A DNA stretch of 64,000 nucleotides from JBBRYW01 sp038253945 (GCA_038253945.1 JBBSGR010000002.1:124001-188000), one strand, 5' to 3'; positions 1-8,890 are shown, counted from the stretch's first letter. Translations and numbers: made by a program. Notes: a model not told the origin generated them from the letters alone.

Positions 1-1634
1 GCGGCCGCCGGCTCCGCCTCCAGCGCTCCGCTCTGCTCGGCGGCGACGAGCCGATCGAGCGTCGCCGAGATCGTGATTCCGTTCGCGAGCGCGTAGAAGC
101 GGGCGAGGTTCGCGATCGGGATCGCGCCGCCGCGCTTGAGGTCCAGGCGGCCGCCGGCCTTGCCCTGGCGCTCGACGACGAGAGCACCTCGGAAGCCGAG
201 CGGCGGCTTGAAGTCGGTTGCCGTCCGCGCGAGCCTGCGGACGAAGTCCGGGTGGCGTCTCGCGTCCCGCAGCACGGCAACGAGTGGACCGACGATCTCG
301 AGCCCGCCGCTGGCGTGCCGGAAGTCGAAGGCGACTGTCGCTCGGATCAGGTGCGAGCGGTCCGGCAGCTCGAAGACCTCCCGGAACGCGCGCAGCCACT
401 CGGTCTCGGACATCCGCCAGAGACGGCTGCTCGCCAGCACGTCGTTGGAGTCCGGGCCGAAGCCGCAGCGGGCGAGCCCGGCGTTGACGTCGCGGGCGAG
501 CCGCTCGAAGTATTCGTCCACGCTGGCCCCGTCCGGCGACTCGGCGTAGGCGAGCGCGTTGTCCTGATCCGATCCGAGCGTGAACTCACGCCGAGCGGCG
601 CTACCGAGCGCGAGCCACGCCCAGGCGACAGGAGCCGGCCCGTGCCGCCAGATGGCGAAGTCCACGAGCCGGGCCGTGAACGTGTCGACCTGCAGGGAGA
701 GGACGCGTCCGATCGTGACCGGCGAGACGCCCGCGTCGAGCAGCGCCAGGAAGAGCCGCCGCAGGCGCGCCGAGGCTTCGACGAGCTGGCCCTCGTCGCT
801 CGCGCCGTGCACGACGTGGCGCAGCGCGAACGGGCTGCTCGTCTCGAGGCTCATCAGATCTGCGGCCGAGACCAGGCCGAGCACGTGCCCGCGCGCATCG
901 GCGACGACGAGGTGGTCGAGGCCGCCGTCGAGCATGTCCACCGCGGCATCGACGGCGAGCTGATCCGGCGGTACGGTGTGCACGGGCGCGCTCATCACCG
1001 TCGAGACCGGCGCATCCAGGGGAACACCGCCGGCGACGACCTTGCTGCGCAGATCTGCGTCGGTGACGATTCCGATCCGACCGTCCTCGCGCACGAGGAT
1101 CGCCGTACCCCCGCTCGTCGTGATCTCGCGCGCCGCCTCGCGGATCGGCGTGTCCGGGTCGCAGAACGGCGGCGGCCGGTCGATCAGATCAGCGACGCGG
1201 AGCGTGCTGAGCGGGGGCAGCGCGTGGACGGTATGCCCCGTCCGCGTCAGCCGCTCACGCAACGTCGTCGCGACGAAGCCCGCGCCGGCCGGCCCGCCGA
1301 GCACGCGGAGCGCCTGCTCTCCCGGAATCAGGTAGCAGACCGCGTCCTCGTGCGCGCGGACGGTGAAGCTCGGCGCCATCCCGGTCAAGAGCGACGGGTG
1401 CCCGAAGCTCTCTCCTGGCTCCAGGATGTCGATCAGCTCCCCCTCATGGACGAGCTCCATGGAGCCCTCAGCGATCACGTAGAGATGCGACGCCGGCCGG
1501 CCGTCCTCGACGAGCACGTTCTCGCCGGCGCGGTAGCGGCGTACCTCGGCCGATTGCGCAACTTCCTCGAGCTTCGAGCGCTCCAGGCCCTCGAACGGCT
1601 GAAAGCGCTGAAGGAAGTCGGCAATCCCTGTCAT
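1..1634 (-). CDS. cNMP-binding / CBS-pair / DUF294 nucleotidyltransferase-like regulator (3' end cut by window)
   Basis: Reading from ATG at 1634 to the window edge gives about 544 residues without a stop. Residues 1-115 form a cyclic-nucleotide-binding-type beta-barrel (GESFGHPSLL, VRAHEDAVCYLI). Two CBS motifs follow at about 150-265 (GIVTDADLR, GLVSAADLM). After that comes a DUF294 nucleotidyltransferase-like domain with GSxARREFTLGSDQDNA near residue 345, then the start of DUF294_C. This is the architecture of putative signal-transduction proteins thought to sense nucleotides and modify a partner; no substrate can be named. The start has AAGAGG seven bases upstream, supplied by the repeat at 1632-1810, and overlaps the stop of an upstream 59-codon micro-ORF (ATGA). 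The open frame on the other strand is a G+C-driven shadow. Confidence 0.9.
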   Translation of the reverse strand, partial: MTGIADFLQRFQPFEGLERSKLEEVAQSAEVRRYRAGENVLVEDGRPASHLYVIAEGSMELVHEGELIDILEPGESFGHPSLLTGMAPSFTVRAHEDAVCYLIPGEQALRVLGGPAGAGFVATTLRERLTRTGHTVHALPPLSTLRVADLIDRPPPFCDPDTPIREAAREITTSGGTAILVREDGRIGIVTDADLRSKVVAGGVPLDAPVSTVMSAPVHTVPPDQLAVDAAVDMLDGGLDHLVVADARGHVLGLVSAADLMSLETSSPFALRHVVHGASDEGQLVEASARLRRLFLALLDAGVSPVTIGRVLSLQVDTFTARLVDFAIWRHGPAPVAWAWLALGSAARREFTLGSDQDNALAYAESPDGASVDEYFERLARDVNAGLARCGFGPDSNDVLASSRLWRMSETEWLRAFREVFELPDRSHLIRATVAFDFRHASGGLEIVGPLVAVLRDARRHPDFVRRLARTATDFKPPLGFRGALVVERQGKAGGRLDLKRGGAIPIANLARFYALANGITISATLDRLVAAEQSGALEAEPAA

Positions 1635-1810
1635 GGACGAGCCTCTTGTAGCTCATGCGGGGCGGGCGACGGGTCATTGCCGGCGCAAGTCCGGGGATCC
1701 CGGACGCGGAGCGTGCCGTCATAGGCGAACCTCTGGTAGCTCATGCGGGGCGGGCGACCGACGACCGCGGGCGTCGCTCCGGCGATCCCGGACGCGTAGC
1801 GTGCCGTCAT
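1632..1810 (-). repeat. Start-codon-associated repeat, two 88 bp units (cluster A)
   Basis: Two tandem units begin at 1632 and 1720 and share the core gatcccggacgcg and the left end gtagctcatgcggggcggg. Read on the minus strand, each unit ends in a GAGG-type Shine-Dalgarno, seven bases and ATG. The last ATG is the start of the DUF294 gene. An open frame from ATG 1810 to TGA 1631 (59 codons) crosses both units and overlaps that start as ATGA. Its C-terminal half carries the SPAPHELQE motif also found in the cluster at 18294-18643. Whether this peptide is made or the element works as RNA cannot be told from the sequence. Confidence 0.85.
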
Positions 1811-1971
1811 AGCCTGCTCATTCGCCCCGAAATTCTGCCGTGTTGTCGGTTTGCGTCGAGCCGGTCGATCTGTCAGATTCCCCGTATTGGCAGCGGCGAC
1901 CCTCGAGCAGGTCTGATGGCTCCGGCGACTGAAGCTGCAGACCTCGCCTCGGGATGGGGGAAGGAGGCTCG

Positions 1972-3492
1972 ATGAGTACCGGCCACGAAGAGCTCGATTA
2001 CGCCGGCGGCGGCCTCAGCCAGGAGACGAACTGGTGGGGCGCATTCGTGATCGGCCTCGCCGGCACGATCCTGGTCACGGGAATCGCGCCGGTGATGGTG
2101 ACCACGCTCGGCGCGTCGTCGATCCCGGTGATCATCTTCATCACGATCACCGGCTACCTGCTCTGCCTCATCCTGGCCGAGCTCTCGGCGATGATGCCGG
2201 AACGGACCGGCGGCTCCCCGTCCTACGCGTACCCGGCGTTTCGGGAGCGCTGGCCGCGTGCGGCGAAGCACATCAACGGCGTGACCGCCTGGGCCTACTG
2301 GCTCGGCTGGTTCCCGGTCGCGCCGCTGAACATGATCCTGGCCTCGTTCTACCTGGCCGATCGCTTCAATCTCAACACGACCTCGGGCTTCACCCCGATC
2401 CACACCTTCATCGCCTGGTGGACGGTGGCGATCTCGATCGTAGGGATCCTGCTCTTCTTCATCCCGGCCTACCTGGGCATCCGTTTCGGCACCGTGTTCG
2501 CCACCGTTCTGGCCATGCTCTCGATGATCCCCCTGACGTTCATCGCGATCGCCTGGATCTTCCACCCGTCGGTCGCGCACTGGGGCGAGCTCTCCGGCTT
2601 CCATCAGCTCGACGGCACCAGCTTCTTCTCGGGCCTGGGCGGGCACGGCTGGCTGACGGTGTACATCGCGTACTCGTTCCTGCTGACGTGGAACGTCATC
2701 GCCATGGAGGCGGCGGCGTGCTACATCGGGGAGACGAGGAACCCTGACCGCGACGCGAAGATCGCGATGAACCTCGAGGGCGGCTACGGGCTCTTCATCT
2801 ACACGCTGATCCCGATCGCGTTCGTGATCGTACTCGGGGCGAAGGCGCTGTCCAGTGCGAGCTTCGTCGACCCGAAGACGATCTTCGTCACCTTCGCCGG
2901 CAAGGTCTTCTCGACCGGAGGCAACTTCCTCAACTGGCTCGTGGCGCTGATGCTGATCGTGGCGCTCGCGCTCTCTGCCCTGAACGCGATCATGGGCTGC
3001 GCGCGCTCGCTGCACCAGATGTCCGTGGACGGGCAGTTCCCGCGCTGGTTCCAGAAGATCAACAAGCACGGCGTGCCCGACCGGGCGATGTTCTTCAACG
3101 TGCTCTGCTCGCTCGTCCTCGTGCTCGCCGGCGGGGCGGTGGAGATCTACACGTTCTCGAACGTCGGCTATACGTTCTCGTTCCTGCCCGTGCTGGTCGG
3201 CTACTACCTGCTGCGAAAGTACAAGCCGAATGCGCGGCGGCCGTTCAAGCTGCCCGAGTTCATGAAGTACGTCGCGCTCGGGATGGCCGTGCTCTACGCC
3301 GTGATCTGGCTCTACGGGGGGATCTACTACGCGAAGATCGGCAACACGCTCGTTTACTACCTGATCGGCTGGGGCGTGCTGCTCTCGTACCTGCCGCTCT
3401 ACTGGTACCGCGTCAAGGTCGAGGACCCCCGCAGCGGGCCCATCCCGAAGACCGAGCCGCCGGGTCTCGTCATGCCCGGCCCGCAGACCTAA
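1972..3492 (+). CDS. APC-superfamily amino acid permease
   Basis: The 506-residue protein has about twelve hydrophobic segments and APC-family features: a first helix with GLAGTILVTG, and ELSAMMPERTGGSPSYAYPAF, the loop after helix 2 that precedes the substrate site. It should import an amino acid or related amine by proton or sodium symport in the cytoplasmic membrane; the substrate is not deducible. ATG 1972 is preferred over an in-frame ATG at 1954 because AAGGAGG lies at 1961-1967, four bases before it. The gene is followed by a strong hairpin at 3506-3531. A universal stress protein lies 54 bases downstream on the same strand. Confidence 0.88.
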   Translation: MSTGHEELDYAGGGLSQETNWWGAFVIGLAGTILVTGIAPVMVTTLGASSIPVIIFITITGYLLCLILAELSAMMPERTGGSPSYAYPAFRERWPRAAKHINGVTAWAYWLGWFPVAPLNMILASFYLADRFNLNTTSGFTPIHTFIAWWTVAISIVGILLFFIPAYLGIRFGTVFATVLAMLSMIPLTFIAIAWIFHPSVAHWGELSGFHQLDGTSFFSGLGGHGWLTVYIAYSFLLTWNVIAMEAAACYIGETRNPDRDAKIAMNLEGGYGLFIYTLIPIAFVIVLGAKALSSASFVDPKTIFVTFAGKVFSTGGNFLNWLVALMLIVALALSALNAIMGCARSLHQMSVDGQFPRWFQKINKHGVPDRAMFFNVLCSLVLVLAGGAVEIYTFSNVGYTFSFLPVLVGYYLLRKYKPNARRPFKLPEFMKYVALGMAVLYAVIWLYGGIYYAKIGNTLVYYLIGWGVLLSYLPLYWYRVKVEDPRSGPIPKTEPPGLVMPGPQT

Positions 3493-3505
3493 GGACGACT
3501 TCGTC

Positions 3506-3531
3506 GGGGCGCCGGCTCGGCTCGGCGCCCC
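3506..3531 (+). terminator. Hairpin after the APC permease, likely terminator
   Basis: GGGGCGCCG at 3506-3514 pairs perfectly with CGGCGCCCC at 3523-3531 around an eight-base loop. It lies 14 bases past the permease stop and before the stress-protein start. There is no U-tract, so a Rho-independent role is an inference typical for high-G+C actinobacteria. Confidence 0.6.
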
Positions 3532-3546
3532 GAAATCTCCTCGGGC

Positions 3547-4017
3547 ATGGCCGAGCCGCCGGACCCATCGACGCTCACGATCGCCAGGATCCTGCTCGCA
3601 TCGGAAGGGCGCGAGATCCCAGCACACGCGATCGAGCTCGCGTCCCGGCTCGCGAAGCCGGCGCGGGCCCCCGTGCACGTCTTCTCGGTCGCCCGCGTCT
3701 GGGGTACGAGCCTCGGTCTCCCGAACCCGGGCCTGCTCCCGTCCAAGGGCGAGTGGGAGGAGCAACGCCGCCTCGTCTCGAGGGTTGTGAAGGAGCTCCG
3801 GCGGCAGGGGCTCGAGGCGCAGGGGCATGTGCTTGCGACCCGAAAGGCGGCGAAGCGGATCGTCGGCGAGGCCGAGCGGCTCGGCTGCGACGTGATCGTG
3901 ATGGCGGCGGACGCTCCCCGCAACCGGGTCGTCGCCGACCTGATGTGGTCGCAGGAGCCCTACCGCGTACGCCGGCGCGCCAAGATCCCTGTCTACCTCG
4001 TCACTAGTCCCGGATGA
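3547..4017 (+). CDS. Universal stress protein (UspA family), divergent
   Basis: This 156-residue single-domain protein has the Usp alternating alpha/beta pattern: a first strand ILLASEGR, the strand VHVFSVARV, the central CDVIVMAAD strand and a final IPVYLVT strand. The usual ATP-binding G-2x-G-9x-G-S/T motif near the C terminus is not present (APRNRVVADLMWSQEP instead), so it may not bind ATP like canonical members. It lies downstream of the permease and overlaps the end of the convergent XRE regulator by 14 bases. With the second Usp at 5381 it brackets that regulator. Function is general stress or bioenergetic adaptation by family, otherwise unknown. Confidence 0.8.
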   Translation: MAEPPDPSTLTIARILLASEGREIPAHAIELASRLAKPARAPVHVFSVARVWGTSLGLPNPGLLPSKGEWEEQRRLVSRVVKELRRQGLEAQGHVLATRKAAKRIVGEAERLGCDVIVMAADAPRNRVVADLMWSQEPYRVRRRAKIPVYLVTSPG

Positions 4018-5152
4018 TCCAGAAAAGTGCTGCGGGGCGCTGGGCGATGTTGCGCCAGCCGCGGATACTCGTGCGGTCGGCCAGGAGCGCTTCTCCCTGG
4101 CGCAAGACGGGGCGCCCGCTCGTCGCGTGGACCTGCACCAGGCCGGCGATGACTGCGACCAGCTCGGTGCCCTTGTGAGTGATGTTGGGCGTGGCGGACG
4201 CCCCGGGCGCTAACCGGATCAGGTAGGCGCGCAGCCCGGCGTCGGGATCGTCCAGCAAAGGGATCGGCGTCCCGGTCGGCGGTGCTGATGGGTCGTCGCG
4301 GCGGCCGAGCCGGTAGCCGGGGGAGATGTGGCCGCGGAGCAGCTCATCGACGGTGATGTTGAGCTTGGACGTGAGCGTCAAGAGGGTGTCGAGGGATAAA
4401 CCTCGCTGGCCGCGCTCGGCCTGGGAGATGGCGCTGGCCGACACCTCCGCGAGGTCGGCGAGCTGGGCCTGACTGAGTTGGCGCTGCAGGCGCACGGCCC
4501 GCAACGCGGCGCCCAGACGGGCGGCTGCCGGCGCCAGCGTGAGCACCGGCTTGTCTCGAGTGAGGCGATAGTGGTAGACGCTGCCCTGGACGCCAACCGG
4601 GCGTCCCTCGGCCTTCGCGATGCGCAGCCGACCGTCACGAAGGACGAGCACGCACTGGGTGACGTCCTCGACGTCGCGCCGCAGCGCCTCGAAATGCTCC
4701 CCGTGGGAGAGCGACCAGTAGGCGATGGCCCCCACCTGCAGCAAGAGTGGGCAGCAGCGGGTGAAGAAGCGGCGGGTCATGTCCACGCCCCAGCGGCCGG
4801 TCATCTCGTCCAGCGGGTCGAGCAGAAGCAGGGTGCGGGCCTGTTGCCTCGACTGAAGTCGGATCGCGTTCAGCAGCGGGCCCGGCTCCGCCAGGCTCGT
4901 GCCGGGTCGCGCGTCGATCACGGTGAAACCCGGGAACGCTCCTTGAACGACTTCCGGGGGCCGGGACAGGCTGACATATGCGGCGTGGCCGTAGTTGGGT
5001 GCGAGCTGGGCGATCGCCGTGAAGAACGGCGTGGCGGTGTCGGCATGATCCGGCTCCCAGACCACGTTGTCGCCCCAGTACAGGCCGTGCAGTGCCCGGT
5101 CGAGGTCATCGACACCGGTACTCGGCGCGAAGGAAGCGGCGGCTGACTCCAT
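4004..5152 (-). CDS. Three-part regulator: KaiC/RecA-like domain, XRE HTH, cupin
   Basis: From ATG 5152 the protein has about 382 residues. Residues 10-215 resemble the KaiC/RadA fold: GVDDLDRALHGLYWGD matches the start of KaiC domains and TLLLLDPLDEMTGRWG the Walker B strand. The P-loop GxxxxGKT is missing (EPDHADTATPF instead). Residues 215-275 are an XRE helix-turn-helix (LSQAQLADLAEVSASAISQAE) followed by LNITVDELL. Residues 300-380 are a small cupin (GTELVAVIAGLVQVH). It probably senses a small molecule through the cupin and binds DNA. The in-frame stretch upstream of 5152 is not supported by codon pattern. The neighbouring stress-protein genes are the natural candidate targets. Confidence 0.82.
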   Translation of the reverse strand: MESAAASFAPSTGVDDLDRALHGLYWGDNVVWEPDHADTATPFFTAIAQLAPNYGHAAYVSLSRPPEVVQGAFPGFTVIDARPGTSLAEPGPLLNAIRLQSRQQARTLLLLDPLDEMTGRWGVDMTRRFFTRCCPLLLQVGAIAYWSLSHGEHFEALRRDVEDVTQCVLVLRDGRLRIAKAEGRPVGVQGSVYHYRLTRDKPVLTLAPAAARLGAALRAVRLQRQLSQAQLADLAEVSASAISQAERGQRGLSLDTLLTLTSKLNITVDELLRGHISPGYRLGRRDDPSAPPTGTPIPLLDDPDAGLRAYLIRLAPGASATPNITHKGTELVAVIAGLVQVHATSGRPVLRQGEALLADRTSIRGWRNIAQRPAALFWIIRD

Positions 5153-5380
5153 CAGGCCGTGGGCATCGAGACGACCTCGTCCTCGCGCTGAACGGCGGCC
5201 GGGGCCTGGAAGCCTCGCTTTCCGCTCGAGATCGAGTGGACAGGCGCCCGGTGGCGGCACCGGCGCAGAAGTGGGCCGCGAGCCTCACCTCGCAGTGAAG
5301 CGCTGCTTACGAAACGCGCGAAGTCGTTAACGCCGGCTCTACCGTGACAGCGGCACAAGACACGAAAGGGGCGCATTCTG

Positions 5381-5869
5381 ATGGAGACCGTAATTGTAGG
5401 GATTGACGGCGTGGAGTCGGAGCGCGCGCTGCCGGCAGCCAGGGGGCTCGCGGAGCGATTCCTGGCGCGTATCGTCGTCGTCCATGTCAACCAGCTGGTC
5501 GGCGGCGGTGTTCGCGGGGCAAGGTTCCCCCGGCGCGCCGACGAGGATCAGCAGCATGCGCGGGCGCGGGAGATCGTGGCGGAGCTTCGCCGCGAAGGGT
5601 TCGACGCAGACCTCGAAGCATGCACGACGACCCTCACGCACGAGGCGAGCATCATCGCCGACGCTGCTCGCCGACAGCGGGCAGGCGCGATCGTCGTAGC
5701 CACCCGAAGGCAGGCGCCGCTGGCCGGCATCATGGCCGGCAGCCTCACGCAGCGGCTGCTTCGCGAGGCTCCCTGCCCGGTGGTGGTCGTCACTCCCGAA
5801 AGCAGACGCGACGCCTTCCGCACCCACCGCCGAGCGGCAGCCGCGGCAGCGGCAGCGGCAGCGGCCTGA
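5381..5869 (+). CDS. Universal stress protein (UspA family) with poly-alanine tail
   Basis: The 162-residue protein begins METVIVGIDG, the typical first strand with the nucleotide-contacting Asp, and ends its Usp fold with APLAGIMAGSLTQRLLREAPCPVVVV, close to the ATP-binding G...GS/T signature. A run of about eleven alanines follows, encoded by a (ggcagc)n-like simple repeat at 5830-5868 that is probably prone to length change. It is transcribed divergently from the XRE-cupin regulator, with 228 bases between the starts, room for a shared regulatory region. AAAGGGG lies upstream of the ATG. The protein probably acts in the cytoplasm under stress or hypoxia. Confidence 0.87.
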   Translation: METVIVGIDGVESERALPAARGLAERFLARIVVVHVNQLVGGGVRGARFPRRADEDQQHARAREIVAELRREGFDADLEACTTTLTHEASIIADAARRQRAGAIVVATRRQAPLAGIMAGSLTQRLLREAPCPVVVVTPESRRDAFRTHRRAAAAAAAAAAA

Positions 5870-5991
5870 CAGAAGCGAGCCACGCCGGATCGCGGGCGAG
5901 GTAAGGCCCGAGCGGAGGAATGGAGGCGGAATCTGGGTGGCACTGACGATTCGACGTTGGTAGGCTCGGCTGCGACGAAGAAGGGCAGGTC

Positions 5992-6273
5992 ATGGGATTG
6001 AAACCGGAACCGAGCAGCGGCCGTCGCAGGTTCGAGGGGTGCGAGCGAGAAGAAGCCCAGTACCTGGTCTCCGTCAAGCTCGTCCGGCTTGACGGCGGGT
6101 TCGAGGCTCTCTCCTGTCGCAAGCACGTCGCGCTTGTCGCCAAGGCGCTCGCCGAGGAGCAGCGAAACTGGGTCAAGAAGGGCGTCGAGCTCTCCGAGAT
6201 GGGCGAGCTCGACGATCGACGTGCAGCCCATCTCGACGAAGCCTCCGAAGCGGATCTGGAAGAGGTCGGGTAA
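5992..6273 (+). CDS. Small uncharacterised protein, 93 aa
   Basis: No family is recognised. From about residue 20 the codon pattern is strongly G/C in third position, and the product is a plausible soluble, charged protein (YLVSVKLVRLDGGFEAL, then an amphipathic helix AKALAEEQRNWVKKG and an acidic C terminus). A -10-like TAGGCT lies about 25 bases upstream and GAAGAAGGGCAGG precedes the ATG. It sits between a stress protein and the convergent MFS gene, 40 bases from the latter's stop. The open frames on the other strand here look like shadows. Confidence 0.55.
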   Translation: MGLKPEPSSGRRRFEGCEREEAQYLVSVKLVRLDGGFEALSCRKHVALVAKALAEEQRNWVKKGVELSEMGELDDRRAAHLDEASEADLEEVG

Positions 6274-6313
6274 AGATTCGGGCGTAGCCGGATACGCCGG
6301 TGGGGCTTGGCGT

Positions 6314-7498
6314 CTAACCGTCTGTACGAGGCGCGGGGGCGAGGCTTCGCGAGAGTGCCAGAACGAGGAGAGCCAGGAGCGAGGCCCCGCTTCCGAACAA
6401 GAACGCGGGGCGCGGCCCGAAATGATCCCACAGTGCTCCTGCGATCACGCTGGCCGGGAGTATCAGGAGGCCGCTGGCCGCGGCGTTGAGGCCGAAGGCG
6501 TAGCCGCGGCGGTCGGGCGGGACGAGGGTCGTGATCCAGGCCTTGATCGTCCCCTCGCCGGCCGCGTAGTAGATCCCGTACGCGAGGAAGAGCGTGATCA
6601 GAGCGGGCGCACTGTGCGCGAACGCGAAACCAGCGTAGACAGCTGCGTAGGCACCCCAGGCGACGAAGAGCAGCGGCCGTCTTCCAATCCGGTCGGAGAG
6701 CCTGCCCGCTGGGAGGGCGAGCAGCGCATACACGAGGTTGAACGCCGCGAAGAGGAAGGCAAGGTCGGACGCGGACAAGCCCGCTGACCGTGCGCGCAGC
6801 AGCAGCAGCGTGTCGCTCGAGTTCGCCAGGCCGAACAGCGTCACCGCCGCTAGTAGAACGAAGAACGGCCGCGGGAGGCTCGGGTGCGGGCGGTCCTCGG
6901 CAACGAGTCGGCGGGGAACGTCGTGCGCCAGCCGCAACTGCCGGAGCGCACCGAGCGCCGGTAGCGACGCCAGGGCGAAGGCGACCCTCAGGCCGTTGGC
7001 GTCGCGGCCCACGGTGAGCAGCACCAGACCGGCGGCGATCGGCCCGGCGACCGACCCCAGCGTGTCGAGCATCACCTGGAGCCCGAACGACCGGCCCATC
7101 GTCGCCGTGTCGGCATCGGCGGCGACGAGCGTGTCGCGCGGCGCATCCTTGCCGCCCTTACCGAGCCCATCGGCGACCCGCAGGACCCCGACGACGAGCA
7201 CGGACGGCGCGAGTGCGATCAGCGGACGGGCGAGCAGCGAGACTGCGTAGGAGACTCTCGTAAGCCAGAGCGGAGAGGCGCCGCGGTCGACAGCGCGCCC
7301 GGTGGCGAGACGGGCGATCGTGACGCCGACGCCGAGGAGGCCTTCGACTAGACCGAGGACTGTCTTGGACGACCCGAGCGCGACCACCAGGAAGATCGGC
7401 AGCAGCGGATAGACCATCTCCTGCGCCATCCCGCTCCAGAACGCGGCCCAACCGAGGGTGGTGACGTTCGAGCGAGGCTTGGGGGACGAGAGCGGCAT
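6314..7498 (-). CDS. Major facilitator superfamily transporter
   Basis: The 394-residue protein has about twelve membrane segments in two halves. The MFS loop 2-3 motif appears as GRAVDRGAS in the first half and GRLSDRIGRRPL in the second. GLGKGGKDAPRDTL after helix 4 is typical of a subgroup of drug/sugar MFS proteins. The substrate is unknown; efflux is likely from similarity of motifs. ATG 7498 follows a possible TTG at 7501. It is divergent from the CPA2 antiporter gene at 7727. Between them lies the palindromic sequence GCGGGCGGacCCGCCCGC at about 7560, possibly a regulatory or structural element. Confidence 0.87.
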   Translation of the reverse strand: MPLSSPKPRSNVTTLGWAAFWSGMAQEMVYPLLPIFLVVALGSSKTVLGLVEGLLGVGVTIARLATGRAVDRGASPLWLTRVSYAVSLLARPLIALAPSVLVVGVLRVADGLGKGGKDAPRDTLVAADADTATMGRSFGLQVMLDTLGSVAGPIAAGLVLLTVGRDANGLRVAFALASLPALGALRQLRLAHDVPRRLVAEDRPHPSLPRPFFVLLAAVTLFGLANSSDTLLLLRARSAGLSASDLAFLFAAFNLVYALLALPAGRLSDRIGRRPLLFVAWGAYAAVYAGFAFAHSAPALITLFLAYGIYYAAGEGTIKAWITTLVPPDRRGYAFGLNAAASGLLILPASVIAGALWDHFGPRPAFLFGSGASLLALLVLALSRSLAPAPRTDG

Positions 7499-7726
7499 CA
7501 AGTGGCGCTGGCCGGTGCGGACGGCGCTGCACCCGCGGTGCAGCCGCTGTAGCCAATCATGCGGGCGGACCCGCCCGCTGCGGTTGCGGGTGTGAGGCGG
7601 CTCCGTCCGGGGGGGTCGGAAGCGCTACGATGTCGCCGCCCGCGCGATGAGGCTCGCGCCCAACCGCTCTCCGGGGCTGATGGCCTCTACGGAACGTCAA
7701 GTGAGACGCGAAGTGGAGGTATCGAC

Positions 7727-8890
7727 GTGAGCCCGATCCAGCTTGCCGCGGCTCTCGCGGCCGTAGTCCTCGTCGCGAGCATCGTGTCGGTCGAGCTCGG
7801 CATAACCGCCGCGCTCGTTGAGCTGACCCTCGGAGTCTTCGCCGGGAATGCATTCCATTTGCAGACCCAGGACTGGCTCGACTTCATCGCCCAGTTCGCG
7901 TCGATCGTGCTGACGTTTCTGGCCGGCATGGAGGTCGATCCCGCGTATATGCGACGTCGGCTCGAAGCCTCGCTGGGCATCGGTCTCGCCTCGTTCGCAG
8001 GCCCGTTCGTCGTCGCCTCGCTCGTCTCGCACTTCCTGCTGGACTGGACGCTTCGCGCTTCCCTGATCACCGGCACGGCCCTTTCGACGACGTCGCTCGC
8101 AGTCGTCTACGCTGTACTCGTAGAGCGCGGCCTGACCGACATCGGAATCGGCAAGCTGGTGATGAGCGCGACCTTCGTCACTGATCTCTGCACCGCGCTC
8201 GCCCTCTCGGCCATCTTCATCAAGCCGAATCTCTGGTTCCCGGTGTTCCTCGTCGTCTCGCTCGCGTTCGTGCTCGCTCTTCCCCGCGTCGCCCCGTGGT
8301 TCTTCGGACGCTACGGCGACCGGGTGATCGAGCCCGAGATCAAGCTCGTCTTCGTCTGCCTGCTCGTGCTGATGGTGCTGGCCAATGCCTCCAACGGACA
8401 CGCTGTCTTACCCGCCTTCGTGCTCGGCCTCGTCATGAGCCGCCACTATCAGGAGCACCGCGAGGAACAGAAGCGGCTTCGCGTCGTGGCCTTCGCCTTC
8501 TTGACGCCGTTCTTCTTCATCAAGGGCGGCCTCAACGTCTCACTCGGCGCCGTCGGCGCGAACCTCGGCCTGCTGGCGGCGCTCCTCGCCACGAAGATGA
8601 TCCCGAAGGTCGCCTTCATTCTCCCGCTCGCTCGCCGGGCAGCACCGCGTCACGCCACGTTCACGACCTTGCTCATGAGTACGGGTCTCACGTTCGGCAC
8701 GATCTCCTCGCTCTACGGACTAAACGCGGGGATCATCGACAAGACTCAGTTCTCGTTGCTCGTTACGGTGGTCGTGCTGTCTGCTGTCGTTCCGACGGCG
8801 ATCGCCGAGCGATGGTTCCTGCCCGATGCGGACGAGGAGCGCCGGATCACTCGCCGCCGGGCTGCGGTGCAGGTGGAGGAGTACGTGTAG
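7727..8890 (+). CDS. Cation:proton antiporter, CPA2 (Kef/NapA-type)
   Basis: The 387-residue protein contains about twelve helices and CPA2 landmarks: FLAGMEVDPAYMRRR, the STTSLAVVYAVL helix and MSATFVTDLCTAL, where the Asp is expected at the ion site. FFFIKGGLNVS marks the later core helix. It should exchange Na+ or K+ for protons across the cytoplasmic membrane. The GTG at 7727 is chosen because GGAGG at 7715-7719 precedes it at good spacing. A longer in-frame extension upstream is not coding-like. The protein lacks a C-terminal TrkA domain. A decayed relative of the same family lies near 55.7 kb. Confidence 0.87.
   Translation: MSPIQLAAALAAVVLVASIVSVELGITAALVELTLGVFAGNAFHLQTQDWLDFIAQFASIVLTFLAGMEVDPAYMRRRLEASLGIGLASFAGPFVVASLVSHFLLDWTLRASLITGTALSTTSLAVVYAVLVERGLTDIGIGKLVMSATFVTDLCTALALSAIFIKPNLWFPVFLVVSLAFVLALPRVAPWFFGRYGDRVIEPEIKLVFVCLLVLMVLANASNGHAVLPAFVLGLVMSRHYQEHREEQKRLRVVAFAFLTPFFFIKGGLNVSLGAVGANLGLLAALLATKMIPKVAFILPLARRAAPRHATFTTLLMSTGLTFGTISSLYGLNAGIIDKTQFSLLVTVVVLSAVVPTAIAERWFLPDADEERRITRRRAAVQVEEYV

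Noticed and set aside
252..1724. Long open frame on the plus strand over the DUF294 gene
   Set aside because: Its translation is low-complexity Arg/Ala/Asp-rich and has no family features, while the minus strand shows a clear cNMP/CBS/DUF294 protein. It is a G+C-driven antisense frame.
1631..1810. Insertion sequence or transposon end
   Set aside because: No transposase, no terminal inverted repeats and no target duplication are visible.
1873..3828. 651-codon open frame on the minus strand over the permease
   Set aside because: Charged, repetitive RDRxEHDR-type translation with no membrane or domain pattern. The plus strand encodes an obvious permease with a good ribosome site.
3547..3828. 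Minus-strand open frame opposite the first universal stress protein
   Set aside because: Lacks any fold pattern, while the plus strand shows all Usp strands.
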